From NCBI GenBank assembly GCA_963920525.1, contig OY986439.1, positions 29,317,819 through 29,381,818 of the forward strand: a DNA stretch of 64,000 nt. The letters run 5' to 3'. A model generated the notes under the pieces. The model was not told the DNA's origin. It worked only from the letters and a program-made list of their open reading frames with translations, and made no database searches. Shown piece after piece: positions 21,116 through 31,197 of the stretch; within the stretch, counting starts at the first letter, position 1; the number at the start of each line of letters is the position of its first letter. A program made the translations under genes and the position numbers. The stretch is from Dichetophora obliterata. Lineage: Eukaryota; Arthropoda; Insecta; Diptera; Sciomyzidae.

Positions 21116-23404
21116 CTAGAGAAAGAAACCGAAAAGTTTATTAGTGCATGGCATAATTGTAGAGAGAACTATGTTAGCTGGGTTATTGAATGACTAGGGA
21201 TAAGTCATGTACGAGTGAGAAGTGAGAGTATAGTGTAGCATTGATTGAGTGAGAGCTAGAATAAACATGAGAGATATGAGTAACTAAAAAATGTAACTAG
21301 ACGGTGAGCTGATGTTTGGGAGTTACAAGGGATAAGAGACATATGAGTGAGAAGTGCGAGTGTACTGTATAAATAGAGGGATTATGTGAGGTGAGAGACC
21401 CATGACTAGAGATGAGTGATTCTGAAAGTGAGATGAAAAGAGAGTCGGAGAAGTTTCGAGAGGAGAAGAAAGTATTCGTATTTCATAAGTATTGCTCGGG
21501 ATGGCAACTCTGAAATATCGGGAAAGTTTTAAGAAGTAAAGAAAAGTCTTCATATTTCATAAGTATTGCGCGAGGTTGGCAACTCTGAAGTATAAAAAGA
21601 CGAATTTTGAGAACTTAAGAGAGTATTCAGAAGTTGCGCGGAGTTGGCAACTCTGAAGTATCGTCGGACTTGTTTGGAGAGAAGTGAAGAGTCGTAGAGT
21701 CTTGAAGTAAAGATGTCAGTATAAAAATGTTGAGAATTGCCCGGGTTGGCAATTTTGAAAGAAAGTCAGGAGTATTTGGAGCAGAGATAGAGAACATTAA
21801 AGTGTATTTACAATATTCAGTAGTTGCGCGGGGTTGGCAACTCTGAAGTAGAAAAAAGAAGAGTTTTGAGATAAGATGTGAGGAGTTGAAATATTCAGAA
21901 TTGCTCGGGGTTGGCAATTCGGAAATAAAATCAGGTGCATGTGGAGAAAAAGAGAGAAAATGAGAGTATTTAAAAATATCCAGAAGTTACGCGGGATTGG
22001 CAACTCTGAATATACGTTGAAAATTTTGTAGAACAGATGTAAAGAGCTGCAAATATTCAGAATTGCTCGGGGTTGGCAATTCTGAAATATCGTCTGAAGG
22101 TGTTGAGAACAAAGAGATAAAATTAATAGTAGTTATAAATATTCAGAAATTGCGCCGGGTTGGCAACACTGAATCGTCGTCAGGAATTTTGGATAAAAGA
22201 GGAAGAACACAAGATTATGGTTAACATATTCAGAATTGCTCGGGTTGGCAGTTCTGAAATCGCTTCAGAAGTTTAAACACAGAGAAAGAGGCTGAGAGTG
22301 CAATTTAACGAACTCTAATTCGGCTTGAGTTAATTAGAGTTACTTCTCCCGCCTTTTCTGTGAATTCTCTGCTATTAATAAACCATCGCTTTAAGCATAT
22401 GCTCAATTTGCTCGAGTTTGGTTAGTCTACCATATCGGGAAAAGTTTTTCAGAGAATTTTCTCACAATACTTTTACACATAATACTTTTATACATAATGA
22501 AAGTGTTCAGAAGTCGCGTGGGATGGCAACTCTGAATATAAGAGAGAAGAGATGAGATGACGCAAAAAATTTGAGAGAAAATTTTTTGCTTGATTGAAAT
22601 TAAGAGTATCTAGAAGTTGCGCAGGGTTGGCAACTCTTAAAATATCGGGATAAGTTTTCGAGAAAAGATGTAAACAGCTGAAATATTCAGAATTGCTCAG
22701 GGTTGGCAATTCTGAAATAAAGTGTATTTAGAGGAAAGAGAGAGACCATAGGAGTGTTTAAAAATATTCAGAAGTTGCGCGGGGTTGGCAACTCAGAGGT
22801 AAAGTAGAAGTATTGAAAACAGGACGCGAGTATTCAGCATTTCGTATTGCCCCTGGTAGCATCTCTGAGGTATAGTTGAAATATCGTGAACAGGAACCAA
22901 GTAATCAGCAGTTGCGCGGGATTGGCAACTCTCGCGCGGCTGATCCTCCCCGATTTTTATTGACACTTGTGCGGTCAGCCGTGAGAATGGCGAAGAATTT
23001 AACGTTGCGCGAGTATGGCAACTGAAAAATCATGAAGAGTCCGGAGAAAGCGTAAGCAACCTAGTGAACATTTTTAGAGTATTCAGAGTTACACGAGTTT
23101 GGCAACTCTTAAATATTAGGAGCATTTTTTGAGATCGTAGGCAGAGAAGTAGAGCGTATTTAACTTACTCAGAATTGCACGGGGTTGGCAACTCTGAATT
23201 TTCGAAATTGTTGAGAAACAATTTTTTTTTTCAATAAAAATGTTTTAGAATGAGTTTCGATAAATAGTGTATTTTTCATATATGTTCAGAAATTCAGATT
23301 TGATCGGAGTTGGCAACTCTGAATTTTCCGCGATTTGTCCAGAGAAAAATCTTCAAATTCTTTAATAAACACCTTTTTGAGTGTTTATTAAACTCTCCTT
23401 GCAC

Positions 23405-23938
23405 GGAGTTGGCAACTCTGAATTTGTTATAAAAAATATTGAGAATTTTTTATAACAAAGAGTGTAGAGGAAAAAAAATTTTTTCTTCAGCTTCAATGCT
23501 TTTGAAAAAAAAAATTGAGATATTCAGCGTTGCACGGAGTTGGCAACTCTGAATTTTGTATAAAAAATATTGAGAATTTTTTATAACAAAGAGTGTAGAG
23601 AAAACAAATTTTTTTCCTTCAGCTTCAATGCTTTTGAGAAAACAAATTGAAATATTCAGCGTTGCGCGGAGTTGGCAACTCTGAATTTTGTATAAAAAAT
23701 ATTGAGAATTTTTTATAACAAAGAGTGTAGAGGAAAAAAAAATTTTTTCTTCAGCTTCAGTGCTTTTGAGAAAAAAAATTGAAATATTCAGCGTTGCACT
23801 GAGTTGGCAACTCTGAATTTTGTATAAAAAAAATATTGAGAATTTTTTTATAACAAAGAGTGCAGTGAAAAAAAAAATTTTTTTTTTCTTCAGCTTCAAT
23901 GCTTTTGAGAAAAAAAAATTTAGATACTCAGTGTTGCT
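23405..23938. repeat. Four tandem ~132-bp higher-order units
   Basis: GGAGTTGGCAACTCTGAATT recurs at 23405, 23536 and 23668, and with changes at about 23800 and 23939. Each is followed by AAAAAATATTGAGAATTTTT, CTTCAGCTTCAATGCTTTTG and the next hairpin arm. Similarity is high, so this amplification is younger than the rest of the array. It creates a spurious 166-codon minus-strand ORF. Confidence 0.88.
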
Positions 23939-23960
23939 CGGAGTTGGCAACTCTGAATTT

Positions 23961-24225
23961 CGTAAAAACTTATTGAGAATTTTAAGCCAGAGAATGTAAT
24001 AAAATCGTAAAAATATTGAGAATTTTTAACCAGAGAATTTAATAAAAATCGTAAAAATATTGAGAATTTTTAACCAGAGAATTTAATAAAAACCGTCAAA
24101 ATATTGAGAATTTTTAACCAGAGAATTTAATAAAAATCGTCAAAATATTGAGAATTTTTAACCAGAGAATTTAATAAAAATCGTCAAAATATTGAGAATT
24201 TTTAACCAGAGAAAGTAATAAAAAA
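23961..24225. repeat. Six tandem 44-bp units without the hairpin core
   Basis: Units of AATATTGAGAATTTTTAACC, AGAGAATTTAATAAAAATCG (plus a few bases) repeat with few differences. They derive from the spacer of the 132-bp unit. Confidence 0.85.
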
Positions 24226-24821
24226 TTTTCCTTCAGCTGCAGGGCTTACGAAAAAATTAGCGATGTTCAGCGTTGCTCGGGGTTGGCAACTCTGAATTTC
24301 GTAAAAAATATCGAAAAATTTTTTTAAAGACAAGTGGGGAAAATTCTTTTGCTGCCGAGTGTACTTTGTTTGGTATTATATAAGTGAGGCAACGGAGCTT
24401 TTTTTTCCTATAATATGAGTGTATGAGTGTGTGTGTGTGTGGTTTGCGAGTTGGTGCAAAAATATATATATGGAGAATATATTTTTAAAAAAAATACCTT
24501 CCGCCCTTGGGACTCCCAACAAGGGTCACTCCAGGTTGCTACGAAATGCAGCTAGATCTGCTGCTGCAACGCAATGCTGTGCTTTTTGCAGCCGTTGATA
24601 GCACCACCGAAAAAAAATGGAAATCGTGGGCACTGTTGGGATCTTTTTGAGGTTAGATGCTAAATTTTAGATGCGTTTTAATTTGGTAACTTGCCAAACT
24701 TAGCCGCTGCCACTGTTGTGCACACAAAGAGATTGGCGCTGCTTTTTTTTCTTTTTGTTCTTTGTTGTCTCGGTTGCTTTGCACAATTAAAAAATTTATT
24801 GAATTCTGTGTTGTTGCTTTT

Positions 24822-25290
24822 TTTTTCACAATCACTTATTGGCACTTAATTTTATTGAATTTATTTAATAAATACGCTGTTTGTGTTCTATTTAGAAGTT
24901 TTCTTGAGTTTCAGTATATTTATTTTATGAGGTATTAAAACGAATGAAATTATAAACGCCAATAGTTTATAGAGCTAAAATGAAACGCAACGCACGACGG
25001 TTGGAAAGAGAATGTGCGATTTCTATGATTTTCTTTTGATGCTTGTTTTTTAGCACACACACAAACTCAAAGTTATGACTTTCAATTTTTTTTTCACAAT
25101 CACTTATTGGCACTTAATTTTATTGAATTTATTTAATAAATCCGCTGCTTGTGTTTTACTTAGAAGTTTTATTGAGTTTCAGCAACTTTATTTTTTGAGG
25201 TATTAAAACCAATGAAATTATAAACGCCAATAGTTTATCGAGCTAAAAGAAACGCAATGCACGACGGTTGTAAAGAGAATGTGCGATTTC
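24822..25290. repeat. Direct duplication of ~205 bp flanking the LINE site
   Basis: The block at 24822-25023 (from TTTTTTTTCACAATCACTTA to GAGAATGTGCGATTTC) recurs at 25085-25290 with about a dozen differences. It lies in the element A intron. The LINE inserted just right of the second copy. Confidence 0.85.
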
Positions 25291-25304
25291 GTTGCCGGTT
25301 TGCG

Positions 25305-25319
25305 CTTGACCACGACACT
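25305..25319. repeat. 15-bp target duplication of the LINE (3' side)
   Basis: CTTGACCACGACACT here and at 30732-30746 are identical. They bracket the LINE exactly, as expected for target-primed reverse transcription. Confidence 0.92.
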
Positions 25320-25783
25320 CAATTTCAATTTCAATTTTTATTGAGACTTTGCTTTTCTAATGACATAAATTTAATACAGTACAATGTTTATGCTAGGCAT
25401 ATAAAGATTTTAGACTATAATGTTTTATCTAAAATGAATGACTTAACTAGGGATACAAGCTTCATGCTTCGATATGAAGTGATTAAAACAGGGTTGCTGT
25501 TAATACAATAGTTGATTGCAAATTAAAATTTATATGAGTGTTGCTCAAGACTCAACAATGACTTTTAGAGGAATTATCTCAAATTCTTACAGCTATCTAT
25601 ATACATTATATTCCTTAAAAATAAATAACCAACAAGTAAATACATTGAGAGGTATTTTTACTAAAATATTGTTAAGGAATTACTTAACTATATGAAGGGC
25701 ACAATATGGATTACTTTAAAGAAGATTTAAATTTTGTAATTAATGATTAACATGAATATAATATGAATATGTAAAATATATCG

Positions 25784-28687
25784 TTAGCCTCTATGTGTAT
25801 TAGGAGAAGTGCTATTATAAAAATCGGGCAAGGACGGAGCTTCCGTCAAGTTATCCAAATGAATGATACCCATTGGGGATAAATAACCCGAGTCAGACCA
25901 ATGTAAATCCAATTCTCGCCTATATATTTCGTTCATGAGAATGTTCTCGTGATATTCTAAGCTGTTAACAAATCTCCTTTGAAGCTGAAAGGCATAATGA
26001 CAAAGGGGTGTTACGAGAGCTCTATTATAAATGTAGTTATTAGAAAATCTTTTTGTTCGTGATTGAAAACTTCTGTCGACGCAAAGTCTAAGGACTTTTC
26101 TTTCCACTATTTCAAGCTCCTTAGCTACCGTTGGCGAAATCGTGAACCAAATTGGGAACGCGTATAAGATGGCAGATCGAATACTCACTTTATAAATCAG
26201 AAGCTTAGTCTTTTGACTTAGAAATTTACTATGAAACAATCTAGCAAAAAGTGCTTTTATCATATTAGCTTTTTTTATCACCAATCTGGCATGCTCGTTG
26301 AATTTAAAAAGCTTATTAAAATTAATTCCCAGATATTTGATACTATTTTTAAATGGAATGTTTGCTCCGTTGAGGGAAAGAATTAAAGATTTACTTTCAG
26401 GAACAACTTTTTTGTTGCATTTCCCAGAGGCATTTCTAATACATATGGCTTGGGATTTTGAGGCGTTAATATTGATACCCCACCTAAGGTAATAATTGTT
26501 AATAGAATTTAAATGAAGCTTAACTGAATGCAAAGCATCAATCGGAGATTTATTGTGGGCATAGATTAAGGAATCATCTGCATATAGTATACTTTTACTA
26601 TCATTTAATTCATGTGGAAAGTCATGGATGAGAATATTATACAGAAACGGCGCAAGAATGGACCCTTGAGGTACTCCACTTTTAATAATACCTATGTCTG
26701 AATTGACTTCGTTAATATGAATTTGGAAAGTTCTATCTGAAAAAAAACTGAAGAAGATTTTAATAATAAAAGGATCGAAACCAATGTTTATTAGTTTATA
26801 TAAAATACCTTTATGAAAAGCCCTGTCAAAAGCTTTCTCAATATCAAGTGAAACAATAACGGTACAAGATTGATCTCTCAGATTGCAGACAACATCATCA
26901 TGAAGCTTAAGAAGAGCATTAACAGTTGAATGGCCTTTTTTGAAACCAAATTGATGGTCTGGTATGAAATCAAAGTTTATGTTCTCATCCATCTTAATTT
27001 TGATAATTTTCTCAAAAAGTTTACCCAGGTTGGATAACAAAGATATTGGTCTGAAGTTATTTAATTCAAACGAGTGTGGGTTTTTTTTTATGGGAAGAAT
27101 AAAGGCTAATTTCCATTTTACAGGAAAATATCCATTATTAATACAATTGTTATATATGATTGCGAGCGCTGTAAAAACTGAACTAGGGAATTTTTTAATT
27201 ATAAAATTAGAAATTAGGTCTGGGCCAGATGATTTTTTAGAGTTTGATAACTTGACAATATTTTGAAGGATTTCTGGATTTGTGAAATGTGTATTCGCAG
27301 TATTTTGAATTGAATTAAAATTGGAATTGAAAATAAAAATAGGATTAGCACAAGAAGAGATTACTGAATCAATAGAAGAGTCAATGACGTCAAAATTAGC
27401 TGTAATTGGAATGTTTTCTCTATAAATGTTTGTATATCGTTCCCTGAAGGCAACAGCAATTTGAAAGCTATCTTGAATAATATTATTATCGATGACTATT
27501 TTGCTGCAGAATTTATTATTTTTTTTGTTTAAAAATCTATACAGCTCTTTGTATGCGGTCGGACCAGGGTTAATTTTTTGAAGTTTTTGATTTAATAAAG
27601 TAGCTTGAAATGTTTTAACTTGATTTTTGATCATGTTATTTAGTAATTTTATTTGAATTGAAATAAGATTATATTCATAACTTTTACGATTAAAATCACG
27701 GTGATAGATTCTTTTCAAATTCTTTTGCCATTGATACTTGGTTCTATAAAGTATTTTAATATTATCTGGTAGAAGAAATTTATTATTTTTAATAACTAGA
27801 TCTTCAGAGTGATTTTTAGTTACAGAGTTAATGTTGTGTGTTAGAACGTCAATTGCGTGATCAATTTCCGAGTTAGATAGATTTCTGTCAGAAGGGGGCG
27901 TTATCGCAGCTTGTACAGCATTTAAGTCTTCACGGAAATTCTCCCAATTAGTGTTTTTAAACGAGGTGAAAGATCTTGGAGTATTAACTACAAAGTCAAA
28001 GGTGGGAATAGAGAGTTTAAGGTGTAAAGGGAAATGATCTGAGAAAGTAGGAAGACTTGAAATTGAGAAGTTTGTATTTATGAGATCAACCAGGTTAGAG
28101 CTTATCAAAAAGTGATCGAGAAAAGAAGAACCATTTGGATAAGAGGGATTTATGTCGCAGATTCTATGAAAATCAATAGCTGAATCTTGAGTCCAGTTAT
28201 ATAGTGTTTTTCCATTTATATTTTCAAGTGAATCGCCCCAAGCGATACTTTTGGCATTAAAATCGCCGCCAAAAATAGTGCCATGAAAAGAACTGGAGAA
28301 ATTTTTTATTACAGATAGAGCTTGGTACATACCCACAAAAGGCACATTTGAAGGAAAATAAACGCTACCTAATAGAAATTTTTTTAGGTCAGAGCCTACA
28401 TTTAAATGTAACAATATAAAAGTATTTGGAAAATTTAAATCAGGAATTGTGATAGGGGAATATTTGAAATGAGATTTTAGTAAAATACCAACTCCCGGAG
28501 GAGAGCAATGATGAATAAAGTTGTAATTATCCATATTGATTTTGTTTTTATAGGAAATATGCGTCTCTTGTATGAACGCTATATCTATATTATTTCGAAT
28601 AAGAGTTGAAAGTAAGTCTACCTTACGACTTTTGTCAAGTAATGACCTAACGTTGAAAGTGAGGATTGACAGAGAGTTATGGCCCAT
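25784..28687 (-). CDS. LINE ORF2: APE endonuclease / reverse transcriptase
   Basis: A 967-aa protein that nicks target DNA and reverse-transcribes the element RNA at the nick. The N-terminal 220 residues are an apurinic-endonuclease-like domain: TFNVRSLL near residue 10, the metal-binding QETH near 40, GGDFNAKS near 140 and SDHFPLHLKL near 215. The reverse transcriptase spans about 470-760: NNFRPISLLS, VSLDIEKAFD (first catalytic Asp), SGVPQGSILAPFLYN near 669 and YADD near 700. About 200 further residues follow, with no RNase H signature seen. Jockey-clade ORF2 proteins are usually around 900 aa, so this is full length. The ATG at 28687 overlaps the end of ORF1 by 11 bp in another frame, suggesting coupled termination-reinitiation. 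No stops or frameshifts. Confidence 0.96.
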   Translation of the reverse strand: MGHNSLSILTFNVRSLLDKSRKVDLLSTLIRNNIDIAFIQETHISYKNKINMDNYNFIHHCSPPGVGILLKSHFKYSPITIPDLNFPNTFILLHLNVGSDLKKFLLGSVYFPSNVPFVGMYQALSVIKNFSSSFHGTIFGGDFNAKSIAWGDSLENINGKTLYNWTQDSAIDFHRICDINPSYPNGSSFLDHFLISSNLVDLINTNFSISSLPTFSDHFPLHLKLSIPTFDFVVNTPRSFTSFKNTNWENFREDLNAVQAAITPPSDRNLSNSEIDHAIDVLTHNINSVTKNHSEDLVIKNNKFLLPDNIKILYRTKYQWQKNLKRIYHRDFNRKSYEYNLISIQIKLLNNMIKNQVKTFQATLLNQKLQKINPGPTAYKELYRFLNKKNNKFCSKIVIDNNIIQDSFQIAVAFRERYTNIYRENIPITANFDVIDSSIDSVISSCANPIFIFNSNFNSIQNTANTHFTNPEILQNIVKLSNSKKSSGPDLISNFIIKKFPSSVFTALAIIYNNCINNGYFPVKWKLAFILPIKKNPHSFELNNFRPISLLSNLGKLFEKIIKIKMDENINFDFIPDHQFGFKKGHSTVNALLKLHDDVVCNLRDQSCTVIVSLDIEKAFDRAFHKGILYKLINIGFDPFIIKIFFSFFSDRTFQIHINEVNSDIGIIKSGVPQGSILAPFLYNILIHDFPHELNDSKSILYADDSLIYAHNKSPIDALHSVKLHLNSINNYYLRWGININASKSQAICIRNASGKCNKKVVPESKSLILSLNGANIPFKNSIKYLGINFNKLFKFNEHARLVIKKANMIKALFARLFHSKFLSQKTKLLIYKVSIRSAILYAFPIWFTISPTVAKELEIVERKVLRLCVDRSFQSRTKRFSNNYIYNRALVTPLCHYAFQLQRRFVNSLEYHENILMNEIYRRELDLHWSDSGYLSPMGIIHLDNLTEAPSLPDFYNSTSPNTHRG

Positions 28688-30326
28688 AAAACATAAGAAC
28701 TTCTTTTAATAAGAGCATATACTCGGATTTAGCTTCTTCTTTTGGAAGTGACTTAAATTTATATAAAAAATTTCTTATTTTTTCTTCAAGCGAAGTTAAA
28801 GATGGCTCTTGAAAGTGCCGTGCTAGATTAAGGAATTCATCAATGAGTGGCGATTTATGAGAAAATTTTAAAGTATTGGGTTGCGAATAAAAATGACTAG
28901 CATATGATTTTTCAGGAGTTTTGCGATTAAACGTTGCCTCAACAACATTGCGTTCTGCAGTAAGCAGTTTTTTTTTGTTTTCAATTAGTGAGTTTTTTTT
29001 CTTTTGTAAATATATTTTAAAAGCTGGACACCCTCTATAATTGGAGGGGTGGCCAACATTTTTACAGTTGACACAATAGGGTTTAGAAGGGTCATCCAGA
29101 GCTCTACCACACGAACCTGGTTCATGTTCCTCATTGCATTTGACACACGCAAATTTTTTGTTGCAGTTTTTTGCGATATGCCCCCACTGTTGGCAACGTT
29201 TACATTGAATCACTAATCTATTAGCTTTGGGTGCTTCCCAAGAAATTACTTGACTTAAAATGAATTTAACTTTTAAAAGATCTTTTATTGACCCGCCAGG
29301 GACCAAGGTTATTAGAAATAACCCAGAGTCAATATTATTTGCCTTGGAATTGCGCGTAATAAATTTGTTAACTCCTGCAACTAAACCCGGAACTTGTGAT
29401 TCAAGATCCTTTTTAATGTCTTCGACAACAGTTTTATAATAGAGCCCTCGCAGCACCATTGTAGGCTGTCTAAATTCAGGAGGGGTAAAAGAAAAAGAAT
29501 CCACACCCTTGCTTTTAAGTAGATCCATCATCTCAGTGTAAACAGCAATATCCTTAAACAGAATTTTGCTTTTATATTTATTTTTATTTATTATTTTGAA
29601 TTCAATTTTGGGGGTTTTGGAGTTCAATTGACTGACTAAGCTGTCAATATCGACATTAAATAAAAAAATCGGAGGACAAAATGAATTTTTGTTTTGCTTG
29701 ACAGATAGCCCAGTGTCTCTACCCGAAGTATTTATAACATGACTATTATTATTTAATAAGTTAGAATTATTAGTAAAATTGACATTAGAACCAGTAGACT
29801 TATCAAGAATGTCCGCGCTAGTCCGGGAAGGAATTGTGATGTCCAGATCTCCGAGAATTGCAAATCGATTTTGAGATTCAAGCGTTAAATGAGTAGAAGA
29901 TTTAGAATAATCAGATGATCTTTTGAGCCGCTTTTGTTCAACTTGAGTGAATCCATCGGCATCATCTGAACTCTTTGAAGAAATGTTGTTGTTGTTGTTG
30001 TTGGTGTTGAATTGCATCAACATTTCAGCTGCGTTTATCGTACCAGGCGACGATACATTTGTATAATCCATGTTGGACGGAATATCACTAGTGACTCCTT
30101 GCCAAGAGCAGCCTGCTTCGAATTCGGAGCGATGTATTGATGTTTTGTTTAATGTTGGGAGGTCGACGTTATTTGCATCGCTCAGTGTTTTACGCGTTAA
30201 TAAAGATGGCTTTGAAAAAGCGACGCTGTTCTTTTTTATGCCGCCATTTTGTGAATACCGACGATTTTCGGGAGGCTTTGCTTTTTTGTGTACACGCACA
30301 CTTGAAGCGCCGTACAGTTTGAACAT
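28677..30326 (-). CDS. LINE ORF1: Gag-like RNA-binding protein
   Basis: A 549-aa nucleic-acid-binding protein expected to package LINE RNA into ribonucleoprotein particles. Three zinc knuckles lie at about residues 374-435: CKRCQQWGHIAKNC (CX2CX4HX4C), CVKCNEEHEPGSC (CX2CX3HX4C) and CVNCKNVGHPSNYRGC (CX2CX3HX6C). This spacing set is the one used by Jockey, Doc, F and the fly telomeric LINEs. The region before the knuckles (about 215-370) matches the usual RRM-like part of these Gag proteins. The N-terminal third is Ser/Asn-rich and low-complexity. The frame is intact and ends in TAA overlapping the ORF2 ATG. Confidence 0.94.
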   Translation of the reverse strand: MFKLYGASSVRVHKKAKPPENRRYSQNGGIKKNSVAFSKPSLLTRKTLSDANNVDLPTLNKTSIHRSEFEAGCSWQGVTSDIPSNMDYTNVSSPGTINAAEMLMQFNTNNNNNNISSKSSDDADGFTQVEQKRLKRSSDYSKSSTHLTLESQNRFAILGDLDITIPSRTSADILDKSTGSNVNFTNNSNLLNNNSHVINTSGRDTGLSVKQNKNSFCPPIFLFNVDIDSLVSQLNSKTPKIEFKIINKNKYKSKILFKDIAVYTEMMDLLKSKGVDSFSFTPPEFRQPTMVLRGLYYKTVVEDIKKDLESQVPGLVAGVNKFITRNSKANNIDSGLFLITLVPGGSIKDLLKVKFILSQVISWEAPKANRLVIQCKRCQQWGHIAKNCNKKFACVKCNEEHEPGSCGRALDDPSKPYCVNCKNVGHPSNYRGCPAFKIYLQKKKNSLIENKKKLLTAERNVVEATFNRKTPEKSYASHFYSQPNTLKFSHKSPLIDEFLNLARHFQEPSLTSLEEKIRNFLYKFKSLPKEEAKSEYMLLLKEVLMFYGP

Positions 30327-30731
30327 TCGAGAATCACTTTATGCTGAATCGAATAGTCCTATGACAAGTTTATTATTTTTAAAGATATTATGTTCTTTTA
30401 AAATTTTTAAACACTTCACTGAAAACATTTGAAGTTGTTTTATCAAATTTTTGTTTGTGTGTCTTTGGCTTTGTCGCCGACACGGCACTTTTTTTAGAGT
30501 TAAAAATTTTCAGCTGCACTTGTAAGGCACTTTAAGTTAGCTGTATTAGCTGCGAAGCTGCTGAACTTTAATATTGGCATAAACTATGCACAACTGCTTA
30601 AAAAGAACATGCAGTTGAAGAATAATGATTTTAGATCACTTTTGAATGTTTTTTAATTTTCACTTGGCGAAATTATTGAACAGACAAAAAATTTTTAGCA
30701 TCCAATCGCAATGGCTTCCACGAATCGAAAT

Positions 30732-30746
30732 CTTGACCACGACACT
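30732..30746. repeat. 15-bp target duplication of the LINE (5' side)
   Basis: Identical to 25305-25319; fixes the LINE 5' end at 30731. Confidence 0.92.
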
Positions 30747-30908
30747 TATTTCTTCGATTCTACTTTCTACTCTCATAGAGAGAATGACTTTTTACTGCGA
30801 TTGCTGTTGAAAAAGATTTGTGGCGAGTTGCATGCAGCCTGCCACCGACCCCACACTCTCACAACTCCACACCTTCAAAAAAAAAAACAACACAATTGGC
30901 AGCTTTCC

Positions 30909-30914
30909 GCTCAC
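30909..30914 (-). promoter_or_regulatory. Predicted 5' splice site of the element A gene
   Basis: AAGAG followed by GTGAGC on the minus strand matches the donor consensus well. It sits 26 nt after the first good ATG downstream of the primer binding site. Confidence 0.65.
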
Positions 30915-30940
30915 CTCTTTCCTTTCCCTGTGGTTGGCAT
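30915..30940 (-). CDS. Element A zinc-knuckle protein, exon 1
   Basis: ATG at 30940 opens a 26-nt coding exon of 8 codons plus two bases, in a leader of about 170 nt after the primer binding site. The two leftover bases (AG) are completed by the G that begins exon 2 at 21115, so the reading frame continues directly into the first zinc module. The encoded start is short and basic (MPTTGKGK). I infer the pairing from frame agreement, the strong donor and the strong acceptor. No transcript evidence is available here. Confidence 0.62.
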
Positions 30941-31098
30941 ACTTTGTAGTTGATTGATGTGTAGGAACCAAATGTTGCCTCTGTTTATGGATGATGCTGA
31001 AATTGTAGAGCTTAATTATTTATTTAGGGTTAATACATTTTATGGGTTTTGAATGGATACACCAGTGGAGTATGTAATCCATTGCGGTTCTGGGTGAA

Positions 31099-31110
31099 CT
31101 CGAAGGACCA
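31099..31110 (-). promoter_or_regulatory. Primer binding site of element A
   Basis: TGGTCCTTCGAG begins directly after the terminal CA of the 5' LTR on the minus strand. TGG at this position pairs with the CCA end of a tRNA primer. The primer tRNA was not identified. Confidence 0.8.
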
Positions 31111-31197
31111 TGTTGTAATCGGTGCTATTTTTATCGCCAAATTGCTCCGGTCATAGGGGGCGGGAGCAATTTAGCGCGTAAAAATAACACGCGCGCG
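31111..31197 (-). repeat. Element A 5' LTR, inner fragment
   Basis: The first 87 bp of the plus-strand LTR sequence match 20007-20093. The LTR is then interrupted by the errantivirus and resumes at 39662. It includes one copy of the CGCG target duplication. Confidence 0.93.

Larger units (their letters stand above)
21483..24299. repeat. Array of ~26 hairpin repeats inside element A
   Basis: A 32-bp core recurs about every 75-135 bp: 5' arm TTCAGA(A)GTTGC, loop about GCGGGGTTG, 3' arm GCAACTCTGAA. Each copy is its own inverted repeat with an 11-bp stem. Clear copies lie near 21629, 21817, 21894, 21980, 22056, 22141, 22229, 22505, 22684, 22768, 23168, 23295, 23523, 23656, 23787, 23926 and 24265. 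Two types alternate in the left part: GTTGC...GCAAC and ATTGC...GCAAT. The base change in one arm is matched in the other, so pairing is kept. Spacers are variable and AT-rich. No ORF is conserved across copies. The function is unknown. Confidence 0.9.
25320..30731 (-). mobile_element. Full-length Jockey-clade non-LTR retrotransposon
   Basis: A 5.4-kb element on the minus strand: a 5' UTR of about 405 bp (30731-30327), ORF1, ORF2 and a 3' UTR of about 460 bp. Both ORFs are open, and the 15-bp target duplications are perfect, so insertion was recent. The 3' end is an (ATTGAA)-type run with AATAAA at 25337-25342 rather than plain poly(A). Three ORF1 zinc knuckles, an APE endonuclease and reverse transcriptase without RNase H fit the Jockey clade. 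Confidence 0.93.
21116..30914 (-). other. Predicted intron of the element A gene
   Basis: Bounded by GTGAGC at 30914-30909 and CTAG at 21119-21116 on the minus strand. It is 9.8 kb now and about 4.4 kb without the LINE and its target duplication. It contains the hairpin array, the 132-bp and 44-bp tandem repeats and the 200-bp duplication. Confidence 0.65.

Noticed and set aside
23450..23950. 166-codon ORF over the 132-bp repeats
   Set aside because: The frame simply follows a repeat length divisible by three; the content is Phe/Lys-rich low complexity.
21483..24299. CRISPR-like regularly spaced repeats
   Set aside because: Eukaryotic context, variable spacer lengths, spacers themselves repetitive, and no cas genes. 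It is an element-internal tandem array.
26298..27266. Plus-strand ORFs opposite LINE ORF2
   Set aside because: Shadows of the minus-strand coding sequence without motifs.
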